Shown here: in pieces, positions 11,411 through 21,336 of the stretch | Layout: every line of letters begins with the position of its first letter | Position numbering within the stretch: position 1 is the first letter of the stretch | NCBI GenBank assembly: GCA_905221605.1 | Contig: CAJNDS010002760.1 | Location: 101,501 to 161,500, forward strand | Length of the DNA: 60,000 nucleotides | DNA from: Symbiodinium natans | Taxonomy: Eukaryota > Sar > Dinophyceae > Suessiales > Symbiodiniaceae | Direction of reading: 5' to 3' | Notes under the pieces: model-generated | Database searches by the model: none | Told to the model about the DNA's origin: nothing | Seen by the model: only the letters and a program-made list of their open reading frames with translations | Program-made: the position numbers and the translations under genes

Positions 11411-11501
11411 CCCAAAGGCTCCAATGTAGTTCCTTTTGGGGTTAGCTATAGGGGATTTTAGTATGCTACCCCCAAAAAGGTACTACATAGGAGCCTTTGG
11501 G
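11411..11501. mobile_element. MITE-like element, family 5, copy 2 (inverted relative to copy 1)
   Basis: Begins CCCAAAGGCTCCAATGTAGT and ends ACTACATAGGAGCCTTTGGG. It is close to the reverse complement of 5645-5733 along its whole length, including the TAGCTATAGGGGATTTTAG core. It ends about 20 bp before the next UBA2 exon. Confidence 0.78.
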
Positions 11502-11522
11502 TAAACACTCAACCCCCTTCAG

Positions 11523-11563
11523 GCCCCGATGCCAAGATCGTCTCCCACCATGGGAATGTGAAG
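11523..11563 (+). CDS. UBA2: UBA2 exon (PDAKIVSHHGNVK)
   Basis: 41 nt after CCTTCAG, reading PDAKIVSHHGNVK once joined to the previous exon. This matches the UBA2 segment in which a strand (AxIVAYH in animals) precedes the variable loop. The donor is GC (GCCAGAG). Confidence 0.85.
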
Positions 11564-11819
11564 GCCAGAGAAGGGGATTTGAGGGATGGGACCCCTAAAC
11601 CGCAAACCCTAAACCCTAAACCCTAAACCCTAAACCCTAAACTTAGCCTAAACCCTAAACCCTAAACCCTAAACCCTAAACCCTAAACCAAAGATGAAGC
11701 CTACCTTCCCCATCCTGTACTCCAGCCCGAACTCTGCACCCTACTCCCTTTACACCCTAAACCCTAAAACTAAACCCTAAGCCTTAAACCCTAAACCCTA
11801 AACCCCAAGCCGTAACCCC

Positions 11820-11949
11820 TAACCCCTAGACCCTAAACCCTAAACCCTAAACCCTAAACCCTAAACCCTAAACCCTAAACCCTAAACCCTAAACCCTAAA
11901 CCCTAAACCCTAAACCCTAAACCCTAAACCCTAAACCCTAAACCCTAAC
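11820..11949 (-). repeat. Interstitial telomere-like array (CCCTAAA)n, ~18 units
   Basis: One of the longest uninterrupted heptamer arrays in the window, lying in the UBA2 intron between exons 11563 and 12593. Neighbouring degenerate units begin around 11600. Confidence 0.93.
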
Positions 11950-12592
11950 CCTCAGCCCTTTGGTTTGAGTTTGGGGATGCTACTGGTTTTGGGGCGTGAA
12001 GGAAGGGACCCGTAGTTCCTATAGGCTCTTTGGGTACAGAACTCCGTTTTGGGGGGTGGTCGGCTCCCTTGTCGACCTTCCTCAAGACAAGATGGCAAAA
12101 CCCCTAAGCCCTAAGCCCCAGGCCCTTTCATTCCTAGGTTACTCCGGCAGAGTTGATGGAGGCTCTGGGTTTAGGGTTTAGGGTTTATGGTTTAGGGTGC
12201 TCATTCGGGGTTTTGGCCGTGGGTGGTATGGAGACCATTAAATCCGAGTCCATAACTTGTGGGGCTTGGGGCTGAGGGTTTAGCAAGCACCTGAATTACT
12301 TGCGTCTTCCCGAAAAGCTGTTGGTTCCCTTATGCTTGAAACTTATAACCCTCAGCTACCCCTCTCCTTCCCGAACCCTGAATCCTAAACCCCAAGCCCC
12401 AAACCCTCCTCCGTGCAAAAGGTTTGGTAGGGCCACCCTCCAGCCCGAAACCCTATGAACCCAAAACGTAGGCCTAAACTACATGGGGTGTCGGGTTTAG
12501 GGTTTAGGGTTTAGGGTTTAGGGTTTAGGGTTTAGGGTTTAGGGTTTAGGGTCCAACCCTCAGCACCCCACCCCGGAAAACCCCCGAATCAG

Positions 12593-12637
12593 GACTCCGA
12601 GTTCGGCCTGGAGTTCGTGTCCAAATTTGACATCGTC
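12593..12637 (+). CDS. UBA2: UBA2 exon (DSEFGLEFVSKFDIV)
   Basis: 45 nt after CGAATCAG with donor GTGGGG. It matches the UBA2 stretch in which the helix preceding the catalytic NALDN motif ends in F-D-[LI]-V. Joined to the next exon it gives FDIVVNALDN. Confidence 0.9.
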
Positions 12638-12679
12638 GTGGGGCCCTTAGTCCTTCTAGAATAATGCAACATACCCCAA

Positions 12680-12788
12680 ACCCATAACCCTAAACCCTAA
12701 ACCCTAAACCCTAAACCCTAAACCCTAAACCCTAAACCCTAAACCCTAAACCCTAAACCCTAAACCCTAAACCCTAAACCCTAAACCC
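12680..12788 (-). repeat. Interstitial telomere-like array (CCCTAAA)n, ~15 units
   Basis: Near-perfect heptamer array 43 bp downstream of a UBA2 exon. It forms most of the intron start, followed by family-2 element 12893-13000. Confidence 0.92.
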
Positions 12789-12892
12789 ATACCCCGTAAC
12801 CTCTAAAAGGAGAGAATGAGAAAGGATTTTACCATAACCCCCTCAACTTCATGTAAGGGTATGCCCAGGGGTATGTTAAATATGTCTTAGGT

Positions 12893-13000
12893 CCTAGGAT
12901 GCCCAGTCGTGCCCTTATTCCCTTGAGGGGGTTTAGCTTCCTCTTATAGACCCCGCTAAGCAGAAAGGGCACCCTGTTCAATCCTAGGTTGCTGGGCAAC
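12893..13000. mobile_element. MITE-like element, family 2
   Basis: Begins CCTAGGATGCCCAGTCGTGC and ends AATCCTAGGTTGCTGGGCAAC. CTTATTCCCTT and AAAGGGCACC are inner arms. About 108 bp, no ORF of note. Confidence 0.72.
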
Positions 13001-13742
13001 CTGTCTATTTGTTGAGGGTTGGCAGGCGACAAAGTACTCATTGGGTAGTACGAATGAACACTAAGCCCCAAACCCTCAACGCTAAACCCCAAACCCTAAA
13101 CCCCAAAGCTAAAACCCCAAGCTTTGAACCCCCAAACCCTAAACCCCAAACCCGAAGCCCCTAAACCCCTTAAACCCCAAGCCCAAAACCCAGGGGTTTA
13201 GGGTTTAGGGTTTAGGGTTTAGGGTTTTGGGATCTAGTTAAGGCCGGAGCCCGAATCTGCCGCTCTCAGCGCCCTAGGGGTGCTGCAAGCCTGTGCGACT
13301 CATTGTAAATGGAGGCCAGAGTTTAGGGTTTAGGGTTTAGGGTTCAGGGTTTAGGGTTTAGGGTTTAGGGTATAGAGTTTAGGGTTTAGGGTTTAGGGTT
13401 TAGTCAGGGTCTAGAGTTTAGGGTCAAACTCTTTAGGGTCAAGACTGCAGGCCTTAATTTCCTGCAACAGCCCTACTTGAAGGTTCGTGGGGTTCAAAGG
13501 GTCTTGGTTGGTTTGGGGATAAGAAAGACTTCTAGAGAGGGCTTAGGACTGCACAGGGGGTTGCAGGAAACACTGGTACCCCCCATTCCCCCACTCCAAG
13601 CCCTAAACTTTTGGGATTGCACAGGGGGGTTTCAACAACACCAGCAACCCATCTCCCCCACTCCAAGCCCTAAACCCTAAACCCTCAACCCTCAACCCTA
13701 AACCCTAAAACTTTCGGAGTCCAGGGTTCCAGCGTTTCCCAG

Positions 13743-13778
13743 GTGAACGCCCTGGACAATCTCGAAGCACGTCGCCAC
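13743..13778 (+). CDS. UBA2: UBA2 micro-exon (36 nt): NALDN motif
   Basis: Twelve codons, VNALDNLEARRH, after TCCCAG. N-A-L-D-N is the E1 motif at the Mg-ATP/adenylate site, whose aspartate is catalytic in the family, and ARRHVNR is the UBA2 continuation, completed by the next exon. The donor is GC (GCCCTT). Confidence 0.93.
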
Positions 13779-14323
13779 GCCCTTCGGCTTACCGGTGGTG
13801 CCTTCAGTTTCATATATATTTATATATATATGTATATATATATATATATAAATGTAAATGTATATATTATAACTTTTTTGGCTTTCGGTTTAGGGTTGTA
13901 GGGTTTGGGGCTACAGGATTTGGGGTTTTGAGGTCCAAGGCTCCGGGATGGTGGGCTTCGGATGTGTTTTTGGGGGGGGCGCAGGGTGGCTTCAAGGCCT
14001 GCGACATCAGCGGTTTGAAGTGGTAGCTCAGTTTAGGGTTTAGGGTTTAGGGTTTCGGGTTTAGGGTTTAGGGTTCTTTGGATCCCACGCTAAGCGTACA
14101 CGGTCAGGTCTCTAAGTGTTGGTCCCAATTTCGAAGATGGGGGGGGGGGGGGGGCGCATAGGGAAGCTGGTCACATGCCTACTCTTGTCGTCGTTTGAGG
14201 TTCTTTTCGGTGGCAGACTTTAATTGCAAGCAGTTCGTAAGGAATGATGCTGTATCAGCGCATACACACACACACATTCTGGGAAGTTGTTCCTTCTTCG
14301 TTCCGCTTGTTTCCTTCCGCGAG

Positions 14324-14392
14324 GTGAACCGGCTGTGTCTCGCCGCAGACAAGCCGCTCCTAGAAGCGGGAAGTACTGGCCACTTGGGACAG
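14324..14392 (+). CDS. UBA2: UBA2 exon (VNRLCLAADKPLLEAGSTG)
   Basis: 69 nt after CCGCGAG, reading VNRLCLAADKPLLEAGSTG then HLGQ. It matches the UBA2 block R-x-C-x3-x-x-P-L-[IV]-E-[SA]-G-[ST]-x-G-x-L-G-Q. The donor is GC (GCGAGG). No continuation exon follows for 34.8 kb: the expected VTVI...ECYEC segment is at 49170. Confidence 0.94.
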
Positions 14393-14947
14393 GCGAGGAG
14401 CTGGGTGTGGGTCTCCTAGCTGCAGGGATATGTTGAAGGAACGAATTTTTCACCGAGCCCGGACGGGGTTCACAGTCCTTGAAGCACAAGAGCAATGGTA
14501 GTATGGGGTCGATGGTCCCACTCTTTGGCTGCACTTGTACAGGGCTGGGCTCGTCCTGCACGTGTGCAGGGTGGTGCTGGGCAGCTCGTGTCGTGCTGTA
14601 AGACATAGATAGGGGTTGATCGTTGCCCCCATAAAGACGCGGTCTCTGCTACTGCTTATGCTCCTTCATATGCATTCATGTCTTAAGCCCACAATTTCGC
14701 GTAGCCCCTGAGCGCAGGAGCTTGCTTGCAGTCCACCTGCCGCAGCCCACGGGCTCGAGAAACCCACCCATAGAAAGGCTCTGCACACGGGTGATACCTA
14801 CCCGTGCCATGTGGGGCCTAATGGGTGATAGCTCGGTTTACTGCAACTTAGGAAAAGTTAAGCTTTAAACCTTTTGGCTTTCCTTACTTAGCAGGAATCG
14901 TAAAGCTTATCCCTTTTTCTCCCCTTGACTCTTGGGGCAAGTAAGGC

Positions 14948-15084
14948 AAAGACGGCACGAAGAAGCGTGCCCTCACAGAACACCTGCGGGAGCGGCTTCC
15001 TGGCGTCAGGGACTTGACAGTGACGCCGCTGCCCAACAGGGGCTTGCAGCAGATCCTGAACGTCCTAAAGCAGGGGCCCCACTA
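14948..15084 (+). CDS. SGNH/PC-esterase-like gene, exon a (tentative)
   Basis: One frame reads GTKKRALTEHLRERLPGV, then RDLTVTPLPNRGLQQIL, then NVLKQGPHYEV. The strand-turn-helix layout (TVTPLPNRGLQQI followed by a helix and a hydrophobic strand) resembles the region after the nucleophile in SGNH hydrolases. The family assignment rests mainly on the downstream DGIHWD exon. Exact splice sites are uncertain, and the stretch continues open to about 15118. Confidence 0.45.
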
Positions 15085-15392
15085 CGAGGTCGGGGGCTGG
15101 ACAACGTCTTCTGTGCCTAACATGTGCCTGTCAGGTAGTATAGAATACAGAAGACGCTATGCAAATACCAGATATCATATCTAAATTAAGTACATAAAGC
15201 ATATATGAAAAAAGCAGAACGTAAAATACAACATATAGCATAGAATATGTCAATACGAAAAATGTGTGTGTATACACATGTATATACCGCACAGGGTTCC
15301 TATGTTCTCCCCCCAAGAAAGGCGTAAGGGGCCCTAAGCCCGAAACCTTCGAAACCTGCGAGGTCCTGGGCATCTCTTACTTTGGGAACGAC

Positions 15393-15525
15393 TCTTGGTA
15401 GCCCAGATGGGGTTCAGGGCAAGTTTAGGGTTTAGGGGTTAGGGATACCCTTTTTCCCTTCTTTGTTGGTTCAAGAGTTTCCTTAGGAAGTAACCAACTC
15501 CAAAAGAAGGGTGCCCTCGTAGCTA
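15393..15525. mobile_element. MITE-like element, family 1, with telomere-like units inside
   Basis: Begins CTTGGTAGCCCAGATGGGG. The interior reads GTTTAGGGTTTAGGGGTTAGGG before resuming the family sequence (TACCCTTTTTCCC, GTTCAAGAGTTTCCTT, GTAACCAACTCCAAAAGAAGG). The right end is degenerate. Confidence 0.6.
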
Positions 15526-15593
15526 CACCCTACACCCTAAACCCTAAACCCGAAACCCTAAACCCTAAACCCCCTGGTATCGTAAGCCCCCAT

Positions 15594-15690
15594 ATGGTTC
15601 CTGGGGCGACCAAGGATTTGAGTCGAGGGCTCACGAGGCACCTGGAGGAAAGCTTGGAAGAGCTGGCGCCTGGGAGCGGCATGGGAGATC
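15594..15690 (+). CDS. Exon-like island, possibly SGNH gene exon b
   Basis: Open frame reading DLSRGLTRHLEESLEELAP then GSGMGD. An SRGLTRHLEE helix would fit the segment after an SGNH GDS-type nucleophile, but the GDS motif itself is not visible here, so membership in the esterase-like gene is only a guess. Confidence 0.3.
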
Positions 15691-15929
15691 TCAATGGGTG
15701 TAGAGGTTCAGGGGTCAAGTATACGTATTATGCATATATATATATATGTATACATACTCATATACATATGTGGCATATGTCTATACATATATACTATGTA
15801 TGTATATATACATCTCTTGTATGTGTGTATAAATATATGTACGCCCACACCAGTTGCCAGAGAATCTGAGTTCAGGGTTTAATTCTGGTCCGTGTGTTTC
15901 GCCCCAGTCTGTTTTGTTTTCTCCATCCG

Positions 15930-16019
15930 AGGTGGAGGTGGCAGGCCACAAGGCAGACTGTGTGGTTTTCTTCGTCGGTGGCTACGCGAAGCGCTTTGCC
16001 ACAAAACTGTGGAAGCAGG
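15930..16019 (+). CDS. SGNH/PC-esterase-like gene, exon c (tentative)
   Basis: After TCCATCCGAG the frame reads VEVAGHKADCVVFFVGGYAK then RFATKLWKQ. The ADCVVFFVGG strand looks like the central beta strand before the block III position of SGNH hydrolases. It ends at GGAAGCAG. The neighbouring TA-rich tract (15725-15845) is repeat, not coding. Confidence 0.45.
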
Positions 16020-16311
16020 AGGTGCGGGTCAGAGGTTTCAGGTCTTTGGGTGCAGGGTTTAGGGTGCCCTCCAGCCCTAAACCCTAAACCCTAAATCCTA
16101 AACACCCCAAACCCCTGGCATGCTTCCCCAAAAGACACCCGGGAATCCCTCAAAAGAAAGCCCCGGAAAAGTAGCTTAAATGGCCACTTCTCTAAAGTTT
16201 TCGTACCCTTTTTTGGGGTTCTTATTATTGCAAAGCGGCCCCTCTTATTTTAGGGTACCCAAAAAAAGGGACCAAAATTAGCGAACGGAACAAAATCCGG
16301 CCTGCCGAGGA

Positions 16312-16375
16312 AGTATACGGGACTGAACCTGGATGCGCGCTACGATCAGGGCTTGTCCAAGATCAGGACGGCGAG
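16312..16375 (+). CDS. SGNH/PC-esterase-like gene, exon d (tentative)
   Basis: After GCCGAG the frame reads KYTGLNLDARYDQGLSKIRT. It lies between exons c and e of the same apparent gene and is in the same orientation. No catalytic residue is recognised in it. Confidence 0.42.
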
Positions 16376-17070
16376 CCCAGGGGGACCCCAGAGCAGCCCT
16401 GTAAATTATTGAGGGGGAAACGGACCCCCCCAACAAAGTAAGGGATCCTAAACCCAAAACCCCATAAATCCTATAACCCCTAGAACGCCTGTAAACCTTG
16501 TTCCGTATACCAAGCCAGTCTGTCCCATTGCTTTGGGGGGTACGGGGCTCTTTGGGGTGTTCGGGTGATGCCGCAGTTGTTGATTGATTTTGGGGTTCCT
16601 AAGCTGTGTGGTCAGTATAAAAAAGAAAGACCAGGAGGTGCCCACACGGGAACTGGGGGGGGACCCTAGACCCTATAAACCCTGAACTCCACAAACCCTA
16701 AACCCTATAAACCCTAAACCGTAGGAACCTTAAACCGTATATACCCTAAACGTTAAGCCTTGTAAACCCAACACTAAACCCTAAATCCGCAAGACCCTAA
16801 ACCGTGGGCTCGTAGCACGCTTGAACTTGCGAATGTCCATTATATAACAACATGGGAGTTTACGATAAGAAGGGGCGCCCCTAATGTAGACCCCCAAAAT
16901 AGTTTTATCCCCTGAAAGTAACCCCAAGAAGATACCCCCCCCCCCCCCCCCATTTCGGAAACCCACATACGTCCTTACGAGCAGGTTGTATGCGCAACCC
17001 TCAACACTAAACCAACAACTCTACCTAATAGTTTTTTGGTCCTTACAGGCAGACAGTCTGCGTGCATTTT

Positions 17071-17168
17071 CTATGATGCCCAGCAGTACCCCTATTCCCT
17101 TTTTGGGGGTTTAGATTCTCTTGCAAGCAAACAAGGGCACCCTGTTGAATTCTAGGTTACTGGACAAC
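17071..17168. mobile_element. MITE-like element, family 2
   Basis: Begins CTATGATGCCCAGCAGTACC and ends GAATTCTAGGTTACTGGACAAC, with the CCCTATTCCC and AAGGGCACCC inner arms of the family. Confidence 0.68.
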
Positions 17169-17260
17169 TCCCACAACCCTAAACCCTAAACCCTAAACCC
17201 TAAACCCTAAACCCAAAAAAAGAGAACACCTAAACCCCAAACCCTAACCCCTTGTTTTCG

Positions 17261-17345
17261 GCTCCGGTACTTCAGGAAGCGACTGCGACGCGCTGGCTAC
17301 TTGGTTACTGACGGACGAAGCGAGGTGCTTCGGGGGACGAAAGGG
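17261..17345 (+). CDS. SGNH/PC-esterase-like gene, exon e (tentative)
   Basis: The open frame reads YFRKRLRRAGYLVTDGRSEV then LRGTKG. A helix followed by a GYxVxDxR strand is the usual element just before the catalytic His block in SGNH/PC-esterases, and the next exon carries that block. Confidence 0.45.
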
Positions 17346-17701
17346 AGCCTCGGATAGGGATTAGGGTTTAGGGTTAAGTTTAGGGTTTGGGGTTCAGTTT
17401 TGCCCCAAAGCAAGCCATAAATCTCAATGAGTGTCCGGCAGGGTATACTCAAGCAGACCCCTAAGGTCGTACCCCTAAAGGTTCCCCCAAAACGTACTCC
17501 TAAAGTGGCGCTTGTACTACCTTGCGAATCCTGAAAAGGGGCTCCCCAAAGCCCAAGATTTCAATGTTGAGGGTCCCCAGGTGCAACCCCTAGATATCCT
17601 GTAGACCCTATCCGTCCATACCAGGATGGGCTAGTAGGCCTTAAAATCCCCATCATCAACCCCATAGACCCTAAACCCTAAACCCTAAACCCATCCGTCC
17701 G

Positions 17702-17780
17702 TAGGTGGAGATGTGGCCGCTGGCGCGCGATGGCATTCACTGGGACGCCAGCGCCAGGGAGGACGGATGCCACCTTCGCT
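17702..17780 (+). CDS. SGNH/PC-esterase-like gene, exon f with DGIHWD catalytic-type motif
   Basis: After CCGTAG the frame reads VEMWPLARDGIHWDASARED. The RDG[VI]HWD string is the D-x2-H block of the PC-esterase/FAM113 (PCED1) branch of SGNH hydrolases, where Asp and His complete the catalytic triad. What follows (CHLR) runs into the next TTTAGGG tract (17790 onward). Substrate unknown. This exon is the main support for the family call. Confidence 0.5.
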
Positions 17781-18000
17781 TTAGGGTGTAGGGTTTAGGG
17801 TTTAGGGTTTAGAAGTTAGGGTTTAGGGTTTAGGGTTTAGGGTCTCTGAACTAGGGTAACTGGGGTCCCTCCAGGATGGGCCATTCTACCCTATCACCTC
17901 GAAAAGAGGCCCTTTACAGGGTTGGTTATGGGGATTCTAAGGCCTAACAGCCCATCCTGGCTTTTGGGGTCCCATCAGTACGGCACCCTTATCATAAGGA

Positions 18001-18106
18001 CTCTATAACTAGGTAGGCCCTTATTCCTTTTTGTTGAGGGTGCAGGTTCCCCTATACACCCCTTTAAACAAGAAAGGGCACTTTTGGTATTCCTAGGTTA
18101 CTCGTG
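18001..18106. mobile_element. MITE-like element, family 2
   Basis: Begins near CTATAACTAGGTAGGCCCTT and ends TATTCCTAGGTTACTCG, with CCTTATTCC and GAAAGGGCAC arms. It lies directly before a family-1 element (18131). Confidence 0.62.
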
Positions 18107-18130
18107 GGTCTAGATAAGCCGCCTCAAATA

Positions 18131-18276
18131 CTTGGCAGCCCAGTGATGCCCTGTTCCCTTTTTTGGGGTTCAAGGTTCCCTTATCAAGAACCCTAAGCCC
18201 TGTACCCTAAACCCTAAACCCTAAACTTCTACCCAAACAAGGGTGTCATTATGGTCTGGTTACCTCAGTCTACAAG
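18131..18276. mobile_element. MITE-like element, family 1, carrying a CCCTAAA run
   Basis: Begins CTTGGCAGCCCAGTGATGCC and ends TGGTTACCTCAGTCTACAAG. About four CCCTAAA-type units sit inside the loop (18192-18228), between normal family sequence on both sides, so the telomere-like run was acquired by an already existing element. Confidence 0.65.
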
Positions 18277-18350
18277 CCGCCCTGTACCCCAGGGACTAAG
18301 TGGACCTGGAAAAGATTCAGGGCGCATGTGCCTGAAGACTGTTTTTAGCA

Positions 18351-18489
18351 CTTGGAGGTTCGTGGGCTCTTATATATATATATATAAACCCCAAATATAC
18401 GTCTTTTTTTACAACCTACTTAGGGGACTTCGGGGGCGTATAAGTGCCAAATAGACTTGGGGTGAATTAAAGTCCCCTGAACCTCCAAG
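18351..18489. mobile_element. MITE-like element, family 4
   Basis: Begins CTTGGAGGTTCGTGGGC and ends CCCCTGAACCTCCAAG, 139 bp, with a (TA)n run (18372-18388) near the left arm. Confidence 0.65.
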
Positions 18490-19398
18490 TCACATGGGGC
18501 TACAGCGAAAATACGGGCGCCCTAATTTTGTCCCCCAAACTGTTGATCTCCTCATAAGAAGGACCCCAATAAGGGACCCTCAGTTTCCAATTTCGGAAAC
18601 CCACATATGTCCTTACGAGCAGGTAGCATGCGTCACCCGAAACCCTAAACCCAGAGCCCAGATCCTAAACCCTATCTTAACTTTTTTTGCATTCCTTACA
18701 GGTTTCATTTAGCCTTTTCGTGTCCGAATCTGCGCGTTCGGACCCACATGTTGTGTTTGCTTTCCGAACGCACGGATCTGCAAACTCCCAGATTCTAAAG
18801 TTTAAAAGCCTGCTGCCAACCTTACATACCCTTAAATAGGCTTAACAATCCCTACATAGCCTTAATCCTGGGGGGAACCTCGGGGGATTAGTTTTGAGGG
18901 GGTAGCAGGGGAACCCATGACAGGAGGTGTGTGACTTCTGGGCATACCTGCTCACCTCGGCGAGGCAGACGATGGAGACGGCAGGGGGGCCCAACACGGG
19001 ATTAGGTTTGATTGCCCCCCCCCCCCCCCCCCCCTCTGGTTCTTAGTAGGGAATGGGGGGGAATTTAGGTACCCTACATAATTTCATCCCCTAAAGGGGG
19101 TATATTTATATATATATATATACATATATAGATATACACATATATATATATATAGGGAGGGATTTCGTGTACCTCATTCCCTCATTCCCTGATTCGTTAA
19201 TTACTAAGAACCCATCAAGTTGTTTAGGGTTTAGGGTTTAGGGTTTAGGGTTTAGGGTTTAGGGTTTAGGGTTTAGGGTTTAGGGCTCAGGTTTGCACCT
19301 TTGCCTTCCGCTCGTGCCTCTGCAGGTACCCAAAGAGCCCCATACTCCTTAATTAAGGAATTATCCCTTAACTTATAAAGGGATCCTTAATCTGATTT

Positions 19399-19510
19399 AA
19401 GGTATGTTCCTTATTTAAGGTATGTTCCTTATTTAAGGTATGTTCCTTATTTAAGGTATGTTCCTTATTTAAGGTATGTTCCTTATTTAAGGTATGTTCC
19501 TTATTTAAGG
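19399..19510 (+). repeat. Tandem 20-bp repeat, TTAAGGTATGTTCCTTATTT type
   Basis: Six consecutive, nearly identical copies of a 20-bp unit containing AAGGTATGTTCCTTATTT, each unit holding an imperfect AAGGNANNTTCCTT palindrome. Flanked by TTAATTAAGG-rich sequence. A recent slippage or unequal-exchange array with no coding potential. Confidence 0.9.
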
Positions 19511-20256
19511 GGTATTGGGCTCTTTGGGTAACTTTGTACATGCGGGGGCTGTTCTAGTTAGGCTCCTCGCGCGATCTCTTCCCTAAAGCTTTTGAGGGCC
19601 GCTTCTAGGCGGATCCGAAGAGCTCTGAAGCATGCCCTAAACCCTAAACCCTAAACCCTAAACCCTAAACCCTAAACCCTAAACCCTAAACCCTAAACCC
19701 TAAACCCGAACCCCTAAACCTTTAAACCCCTAAACCCCTAAACCCCTATGCGCCTTTCGTAAGGCGCAACCAGTGCAATTGGACCGACAGCGCGATTCGT
19801 TTGGCGCCCTGGCGAGATATGAAACCCTGAAACCCTTTTTAGGGTTTAGGGTTGAGGGTTGAGGGTTTAACCCCAAGCCCCAAACCCTAAAACCCTCAGC
19901 CCTACACCGCTAGCGGTGCAGGCTTAGGATTTTGTGCAATGCCCATGGTGCTTTTTGTACTGCGGTCTTGTTTTGAGCTATTAACCTAAACCTCAAACCC
20001 TTCCGTAGAGGACACCTGAGAATCTTTGTCAGGCTTCTAGTTTACAGGCATACCTAGACCTCTAGTTGCAGTTTTTTTTTGGGCTACCGAATTCCTAAAC
20101 TGAGACAATGTATAGTATCAAGAAAGCTAGGCACCCCCCCCCCAAGAAAACTAACGCAATGAATATTGTAGAGGAGGTACTTGGTACTTACAACCCCCCA
20201 TTATAAGCACTTACAAACCCCACTTGTCAGTCTACTCATAACCTACTTGCAAGTTA

Positions 20257-20331
20257 GGGTTTAGGGTTTAGGGTTTAGGGTTTAGGGTTTAGGGTTTAGG
20301 GTTTAGGGTTTAGGGTTTAGGGTTTAGGGTT
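20257..20331 (+). repeat. Interstitial telomere-like array (TTTAGGG)n, ~10 units
   Basis: Near-perfect array inside a long, interrupted family-4-like inverted repeat (left arm near 20170, right end CCTGAACCTCCAAG at 20472), which again places a telomere-like run in the loop of an inverted-repeat element. Confidence 0.88.
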
Positions 20332-20889
20332 TGTTTAGGGTTCCTACAGGGCTATAAGTACTTGCCAACCCCCAACTCGAAGTCTACTTACAAGCGACTC
20401 AGAGGACTTCGGGGGGGGCTTAGAAATGTAGCTATATTTTGGGCTACCAATACCCTGAACCTCCAAGTAGCCTAGAGAAGCTCGGAGGTCGAACGGCCAC
20501 CTGCTCCCTGAGCTAGGTTTAGGGTTTCGGGTTTCGGGTTGAGGGTTTCGGTTTAAAGTTTAGGGTTTAGGATTTAGGGTTTAAACCCTAAACCCTAAAC
20601 CCTAAACCCTAAACCCTAAACCCTAAACCCTAAACCCTGGGGTCCCATTGCACGTAGAAGGTGTGTATGGAGGATTCTGTACATGGAGGGGGGCCTTCTT
20701 TCTAATATTGTTGGGCACCCTATTATAAGCCCCTGTATCATAGCAGGATTTCAAAAAAGCCCAAAACACTACACCCTAAGCCCTAAACCTTCTAGGATGC
20801 TTGTTAGTATAAGGGGAACATCCCAACCCTAAACCCTAAACCCTAAACCCTAAACCCTAAACCCTAAACCCTAAACCCTAAACCCTTAG

Positions 20890-20965
20890 GCAACTGCAGC
20901 AGAAGCAGCTGGCACAGCGGCGGCGATGTGGCGGAGCCTCGCTCACGAGGCAGGGCTGCGCAATC
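20890..20965 (+). CDS. Repeated exon type A, copy 1
   Basis: After CCCTTAG the frame reads QLQQKQLAQRRRCGGASLTR then QGCAI. It aligns in frame with six further copies at 43.0-46.4 kb (consensus L-x-Q-x-x-x-Q-M-A-Q-R-W, then an R/P-rich stretch ending in a Gly-containing basic tail). It is a Q- and R-rich amphipathic segment of unknown function, and this is the only copy outside the 43-46 kb cluster. Confidence 0.5.
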
Positions 20966-21206
20966 TTCAACCTTACCCGGCCCTGGAGGGGGGTTTAGGC
21001 TTTAGGGTTTAGGGTTTAAGTTTTAGGGTTTAGGGTTTATAAGTGTTTAGGTTTTAGGGTTTAGGGTTCAGGGTTTAGGGCTAATTTTGCGATGCACATA
21101 TCAACTGGAGCGGCTGAGCATGGTGCACGGACACGTCTCGTACTGCTGCCAGACAATGCAGATGACCCTGCCCACCAATTTTTCACATGATGGTTGCGAG
21201 GGCGCG

Positions 21207-21336
21207 CTTCCCTACTACCCCGTTTATAGAACCCCCCCCCCCCCCCCTAGGTCTCCCTCTTAAAGAAACCTTAATTAGGCTGAATTATGAGGGGAACCTA
21301 CGGGGGGGTAGTATAAAGGGGCGTAGTAGGGGACCC
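21207..21336. mobile_element. MITE-like element, family 7 (CTACTACCCC ends)
   Basis: Begins CTTCCCTACTACCCCG and ends GCGTAGTAGGGGACCC, with inner arms AGGTCTCCCTCTTAAAG and GGGGAACCTACGGGGGGGTAG and a poly-C run. CATGATG occurs a few bases outside each end. Other copies are at 27329-27433 and a half at 18866-18920. Confidence 0.65.

Larger units (their letters stand above)
18490..20889. other. Intron-like filler: no gene recognised
   Basis: Contains a half copy of the family-7 inverted repeat (18866-18920), a poly-C run (about 19016-19034), (TA)n (19096-19155), TTTAGGG/CCCTAAA arrays (19221-19285, 19632-19710, 20257-20331, 20583-20637, 20826-20885) and two weak exon-like islands: about 18940-18985 (AYLLTSARQTMETAG) and about 19750-19815 (AFRKAQPVQLDRQRDSFGAL). 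I cannot assign the islands to a gene. Confidence 0.55.

Noticed and set aside
13801-13870. TATATATA tracts as promoters
   Set aside because: Dinoflagellate promoters usually lack TATA boxes, and these are simple (TA)n repeats inside introns (also at 15730-15845, 19096-19155, 51880-51910).
14932-15120. Continuation of UBA2 after the exon at 14324
   Set aside because: The reading (GTKKRALTEHLRERLPG) does not match the expected VTVI...ECYEC segment, which is present at 49170 instead.
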